A stretch of 8,535 bases of DNA from Deltaproteobacteria bacterium UBA6967 (GTDB lineage: Bacteria > SAR324 > NAC60-12), in NCBI GenBank assembly GCA_002450295.1, contig DJYX01000252.1, positions 1 to 8,535 of the forward strand, read 5' to 3'. This document shows, in pieces, positions 5,660-8,535 of the stretch. Made by a program: the position numbers and the translations under genes. Position 1 is the first letter of the stretch; the number at the start of each line of letters is the position of its first letter. Below the pieces are notes generated by a model that did no database searches, was not told where the DNA came from, and was given only the letters and a program-made list of their open reading frames with translations.

Positions 5660-7286
5660 TCGGAATACATCCTTTTGGCTTTGTTTACCCATCATTTTAT
5701 TGATGTTTGTGTTTCCCAATCTGATTTTTGCGCAGCAGACTCGAGTAGACACTGAAGCACTAGCTGAACGCATTGCCAACTCAGTCAATGAATTGGTGGG
5801 TAACTATCGAACGATTGCAATTTCAAGAATCAAGCAGCGCAGTCGCAACAGGGCGATCGATTTGGAGCAGTTGATCGATTATACCAATGTCAAGATTGTT
5901 CGTGGTGAGAGATTCCAGGTTACAGATCGCTCAAAACTGCAACTGATTTTAAAAGAGCAGAAGATCCAACTTTCAGAGTTTGTTTCCCCAAATGATTATC
6001 GTGAGCTTGGCAAGCTACTCGGCGTGGAGTTGTTTGTTTATGGTACTGTCTACGATGAGGCTTTGATCCTAAAAGCAATTGACGTTCAGAATTCTTCAAT
6101 TGCCTGGGCGGGAGTGTATCCGATCAGTGAGATGACGGCTCGACATCAAATGTTGACCAATTTAAGTCAATCTCTCTTGGCCTCACTTCAGCAGAGCGCG
6201 AGAAGAATTCAGGGTGAAGAGATTCAGCGAGTCAGTTTTTGGGATCTTGAGGCACCTCTACCACTTTCATCAGAAGAAATCATTGACTATCTAACTGTGG
6301 CAATTGCGAATGATAAAAGCTTAAAGTTAGTTGATCGCGAAAATCTACAATTGATCTACAACGAACAGAAGCTTAACCAAGAGATCTACATTGATGAAAA
6401 TCAGGCACGTCGACTTGGTGAACTCTATGGAGTAGATGCATTTCTATATGGTAATATTTCCAGGCGTGTGGACGGTGAATTCGTCGCTTCCATGAAAATG
6501 ATGAATGTCTTCAGCGGAGTGATTACTTGGGCGGATCTACTGAAATTTCGTGAAAACGATGAAGGCAGTGTCACCATTTCCAATCCATTTTCGAGAAAGA
6601 TCCAAGAGCGACTGGAGCGCAATAAGGGAAATGGGATGATTGCCATTCCTGGGGGCATGTTTTTGATGGGCACAGATGACCCTCTGTATGCCAACTCCAA
6701 TCGACGTTTGATGCGGGTACGTCCCTTTCAGATTGATCAAACAGAGGTGAGCAACGGTGACTACTTAGCCTTTGTGGAGGCCAACAATCACCGGCGCCCT
6801 GTAAGTTGGACACAGGGGATGATGCTTCCAGAGAACGCAGAGCTGCCAGTTGTAGGCATAAGTTGGGAAGATGCACGAATGTACTGTCGATTTCTAGGCA
6901 AGCGACTACCCACAGAAGCCGAGTGGGAGAGAGCTGCCAGGGGAACTCAAGGACGAAAATATCCTTGGGGACCTAGTTTCAGCGCAAACTTCAGTGTGAC
7001 ACGTGAAAGCGGAATCGATAGTAGTGTTAATGTGGAGAGTGTGAACAGAGATCAGACTCCTGAAGGAATCCGTCATCTTGCAGGAAACGTAAGAGAGTAC
7101 GTTTCGGATGCTTATCGGCCAGGAGGACGAGCAGAGAGAATCTCAGACAGTAATAGTATGGAGCGCGTTGTTCGGGGTTCTTCTTGGGCGTTTGGCTCCT
7201 TTGAGGCAGCTGGCTTTTATCGAGGGTATACCCGGCCTAATTTAGCATGGCCCGATGTTGGCTTTAGATGTGCCAACGACCTTTAG
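5646..7286 (+). CDS. Secreted protein: two CsgG-like repeats plus FGE-sulfatase (SUMF1) fold
   Basis: With the TTG start at 5646 the protein has 546 residues. The frame is open back to 5439, but only 5646 has a good ribosome site and puts the signal peptide (about 1-29, core LCLPIILLMFVF, cut after IFA) at the N-terminus. Residues about 87-135 and 224-270 are repeats of one unit. The first reads FQVTDRSKLQLILKEQK...RELGKLLGVELFVYGTV and the second LKLVDRENLQLIYNEQK...RRLGELYGVDAFLYGNI. This pattern occurs in CsgG/FlgO-type periplasmic and outer-membrane-associated domains. Residues about 329-545 form an FGE-sulfatase domain: IPGGMFLMGTDD, QIDQTEVSNGDYLAF, GISWEDARMYCRFLGKRLPT, EAEWERAARG, YPWG, LAGNVREYVSDAY, RVVRGSSW and a final VGFRCAND. 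Its cysteines are only C414 and C542. The two catalytic cysteines of true FGE, expected shortly after RGGS, are absent, so it should not make formylglycine. The domain may be structural or ligand-binding. Confidence 0.85.
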   Translation: MSVFSRNTSFWLCLPIILLMFVFPNLIFAQQTRVDTEALAERIANSVNELVGNYRTIAISRIKQRSRNRAIDLEQLIDYTNVKIVRGERFQVTDRSKLQLILKEQKIQLSEFVSPNDYRELGKLLGVELFVYGTVYDEALILKAIDVQNSSIAWAGVYPISEMTARHQMLTNLSQSLLASLQQSARRIQGEEIQRVSFWDLEAPLPLSSEEIIDYLTVAIANDKSLKLVDRENLQLIYNEQKLNQEIYIDENQARRLGELYGVDAFLYGNISRRVDGEFVASMKMMNVFSGVITWADLLKFRENDEGSVTISNPFSRKIQERLERNKGNGMIAIPGGMFLMGTDDPLYANSNRRLMRVRPFQIDQTEVSNGDYLAFVEANNHRRPVSWTQGMMLPENAELPVVGISWEDARMYCRFLGKRLPTEAEWERAARGTQGRKYPWGPSFSANFSVTRESGIDSSVNVESVNRDQTPEGIRHLAGNVREYVSDAYRPGGRAERISDSNSMERVVRGSSWAFGSFEAAGFYRGYTRPNLAWPDVGFRCANDL

Positions 7287-7289
7287 GAG
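7285..7289 (+). promoter_or_regulatory. Ribosome binding site overlapping the upstream stop codon
   Basis: AGGAG shares its first two bases with the TAG stop (7284-7286) of the FGE-fold gene and lies 6 bases before the ATG at 7296. This is a strong site and points to tightly coupled expression. Confidence 0.75.
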
Positions 7290-7295
7290 TTACGG

Positions 7296-7865
7296 ATGTT
7301 CAGTTTGATCTTACTGCTGGGAAGTGCGTTTATTTTCGCGAACCCTGACCTCGGGAATTATTCAGCGACCGCTGATTACGGGTATTATGCGATTTCTGAT
7401 ACCATCGAAGGGTCCAAGGGAATTAAGAGCAGAGCTGTCAATGGGGCCTATGGTTTCGGTCTGGGAGTTCATGGAACATACCTAAATCGTTCCCCATGGA
7501 GGCACTCTGTCACGTACAGAGAATACGAAGCTAGTAATTATTTTATCAAGACGATGAATGTCGGTCTGGATTACACCACAACGGTTCCGCAGGCCCCAAT
7601 ACAACTTGCTGTAGGTGCAGAGCTAGGTACAGGTATACTTCATCCGCAAAATTACAAATACCTAAAGCCACGAGAAACAACGGGTGGTCAGATTCATACA
7701 GAACTGAGCCATTATTTTGTAGTGCAGGAACGTGTCGCGTACTTCTTCCTCAAGCCTAGCTTTCGTTTCTATGAATTTGCGCTTTCAGGACAGCAAGGGC
7801 ATCCCAATCAGGAGATCAATGGGACAGTGCCTGCTTTGTCAGCTGGAGTTGGTCTAGAATTTTAA
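7296..7865 (+). CDS. Small exported protein, probable outer-membrane beta-barrel
   Basis: I do not recognise a specific family for this 189-residue protein. A short signal peptide (FSLILLLGSAFIF, likely cut after FA near residue 15) precedes a strand-rich chain of alternating aromatic and polar residues: YSATADYGYYAISD, GAYGFGLGVHGTYL, MNVGLDYTTT, IQLAVGAELGTGI, VAYFFLKPSFRFYEFAL and LSAGVGLEF. The final phenylalanine after a glycine-rich amphipathic strand matches the C-terminal signal of BAM-inserted barrels. The length would suit a barrel of about eight strands. There is no cysteine. It starts 9 bases after the FGE-fold gene with an AGGAG site, so the two are almost certainly in one transcript and may act together at the outer membrane. 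Confidence 0.7.
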   Translation: MFSLILLLGSAFIFANPDLGNYSATADYGYYAISDTIEGSKGIKSRAVNGAYGFGLGVHGTYLNRSPWRHSVTYREYEASNYFIKTMNVGLDYTTTVPQAPIQLAVGAELGTGILHPQNYKYLKPRETTGGQIHTELSHYFVVQERVAYFFLKPSFRFYEFALSGQQGHPNQEINGTVPALSAGVGLEF

Positions 7866-7887
7866 ATTTCTTAATTTTGCAGGACAC

Positions 7888-8460
7888 ATGGACGTGACCA
7901 GCCCCCTCTCCCCAACTGGGTTCCGTATTCTATCCTCTGCAGAGATTGAAGAACTCTGTGAAGCCATCCACAGTCGTGATCCCTGGTTTGAATACTACCT
8001 AAAATTTGCCTTATTGACAGGAATGCGCCGGGGGGAGACCCTTGCTCTAACCTGGCATGATGTTGACTTGTGGCTGAATAGAGAGATCATCGTTCCAGAC
8101 CCCCGCCAACCTTACTATCGTGATCCAAAATGCCGAAGAATTCCCATTGATGAAATCTTATTGGGAATTTTACTAGATCTACGATCTCCTTCACGCTGGG
8201 TCTTCCAGAAAACAGGTCGTCGAATGTTGGGAAGTACGGTCAGCCTTTTCTTCAGAGAATTGAGCGTGCAGACAGGTATCACGGTCACTTCAGAGCGCAT
8301 TCGCATGACCTATGCGATGAATCGCTACCTTCAGCTACGTCCAAGATCCCGTAAAGATTGGGAGATCTTACAGGAGAATCTGGGTCACCGTGATGTTTCG
8401 ACCACTAGGAACTATTTCCAGCGACACCTTAGCGAATTACCTTCTCATTCAGTGAACTGA
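7888..8460 (+). CDS. Tyrosine recombinase, catalytic domain only, altered active site
   Basis: The 190-residue protein matches the C-terminal catalytic domain of phage-integrase/XerC-XerD type site-specific recombinases. These cut and rejoin DNA through a tyrosine. Visible motifs are the linker RILSSAEIEELCEAI (13-27), LLTGMRRGETLALTW with catalytic Arg 47, a lysine candidate K81 in the beta turn, TSERIRMTYA (134-143), LGHRDVSTTRNYF with His 167, and nucleophile Tyr 176. In the usual HxLRHT box the first His is Glu (136) and the His after Arg 139 is Met, while Arg is kept. The N-terminal SAM-like DNA-binding domain of about 100 residues is missing, and the DNA upstream codes for the barrel protein. 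The ATG at 7888 has AGGA only 3 bases away. GTG 7894, 9 bases from AGGA, may be the real start. It follows the barrel gene by 22 bases. It is either a decayed integrase or a small specialised recombinase. Confidence 0.85.
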   Translation: MDVTSPLSPTGFRILSSAEIEELCEAIHSRDPWFEYYLKFALLTGMRRGETLALTWHDVDLWLNREIIVPDPRQPYYRDPKCRRIPIDEILLGILLDLRSPSRWVFQKTGRRMLGSTVSLFFRELSVQTGITVTSERIRMTYAMNRYLQLRPRSRKDWEILQENLGHRDVSTTRNYFQRHLSELPSHSVN

Positions 8461-8535
8461 TGAATCAGAGGCGAGCAGCCTAATGCTTCAATAATCAATT
8501 AGTTCAATCAGGCAGGTGGATTTTTGGAATCGATG
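8461..8535. other. Non-coding right edge
   Basis: These 75 bases after the recombinase gene hold no gene of useful length. A weak 4-bp stem (AGGC 8469-8472 with GCCT 8478-8481) has no T-tract. AGGTGG (8515-8520) followed by an ATG at 8533 could precede a next gene, but the spacing of 12 bases is long. No tRNA 3' end or attachment-site-like repeat is visible. Confidence 0.4.

Noticed and set aside
6425..6876. Several minus-strand open frames opposite the FGE-fold gene
   Set aside because: They are antisense to well-conserved FGE motifs and overlap each other in different frames, so they are shadows.
8469..8481. Possible terminator hairpin after the recombinase gene
   Set aside because: The stem is only 4 bp and no run of T follows.
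7888..8535. Integrase at the edge of a genomic island with an attachment site
   Set aside because: No tRNA gene, direct repeat or phage gene is visible near it within the window.

Overview
The window looks like chromosomal DNA of a Gram-negative bacterium. Of nine gene calls, six carry N-terminal export signals or membrane segments, two or three look like outer-membrane beta-barrels, and lgt serves the lipoprotein pathway. Base composition is moderate, roughly mid-40s percent GC by eye. The gene mix (YtfJ-like protein, POTRA-less BamA-like barrel, CsgG-like/formylglycine-enzyme-fold fusion) would suit a marine proteobacterial or SAR324/deltaproteobacterial-type genome, but that placement is only an inference. 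There are no rRNA or tRNA genes, CRISPR arrays or recognisable insertion sequences.

Layout. Positions 3-473 (+) hold the 3' part of an unrecognised gene that runs off the left edge. It converges, with a 16-base gap, on a minus-strand ytfJ-like gene (490-1041) for a secreted thioredoxin-fold protein. An AT-rich divergent intergenic region (1042-1376) carries two interlocked inverted repeats and a plausible extended -10 promoter. It leads into a plus-strand BamA/Omp85-type barrel gene (1377-2633). This converges on a minus-strand pair: a secreted protein of unknown function (3622-4302) followed by lgt (2673-3584).

The most interesting part is the plus-strand run 4478-8460. It starts with a divergent HisG-like (ATP phosphoribosyltransferase-fold) protein standing alone without other his genes. 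Its last 14 bases overlap the start of a secreted protein that has two CsgG-like repeats followed by a formylglycine-generating-enzyme (FGE/SUMF1) fold lacking the catalytic cysteines. Next, with its ribosome site overlapping the previous stop codon, comes a small exported, probably beta-barrel protein. After a 22-base gap follows a catalytic-domain-only tyrosine recombinase with a substituted active-site histidine.

The first three genes of this run are tightly packed and probably translationally coupled. They could form one functional unit joining a cytoplasmic nucleotide- or ligand-binding-fold protein to a periplasmic/outer-membrane assembly. No described system with this gene set comes to mind, so this is the best candidate in the window for something new. 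Its function cannot be read from the sequence alone.
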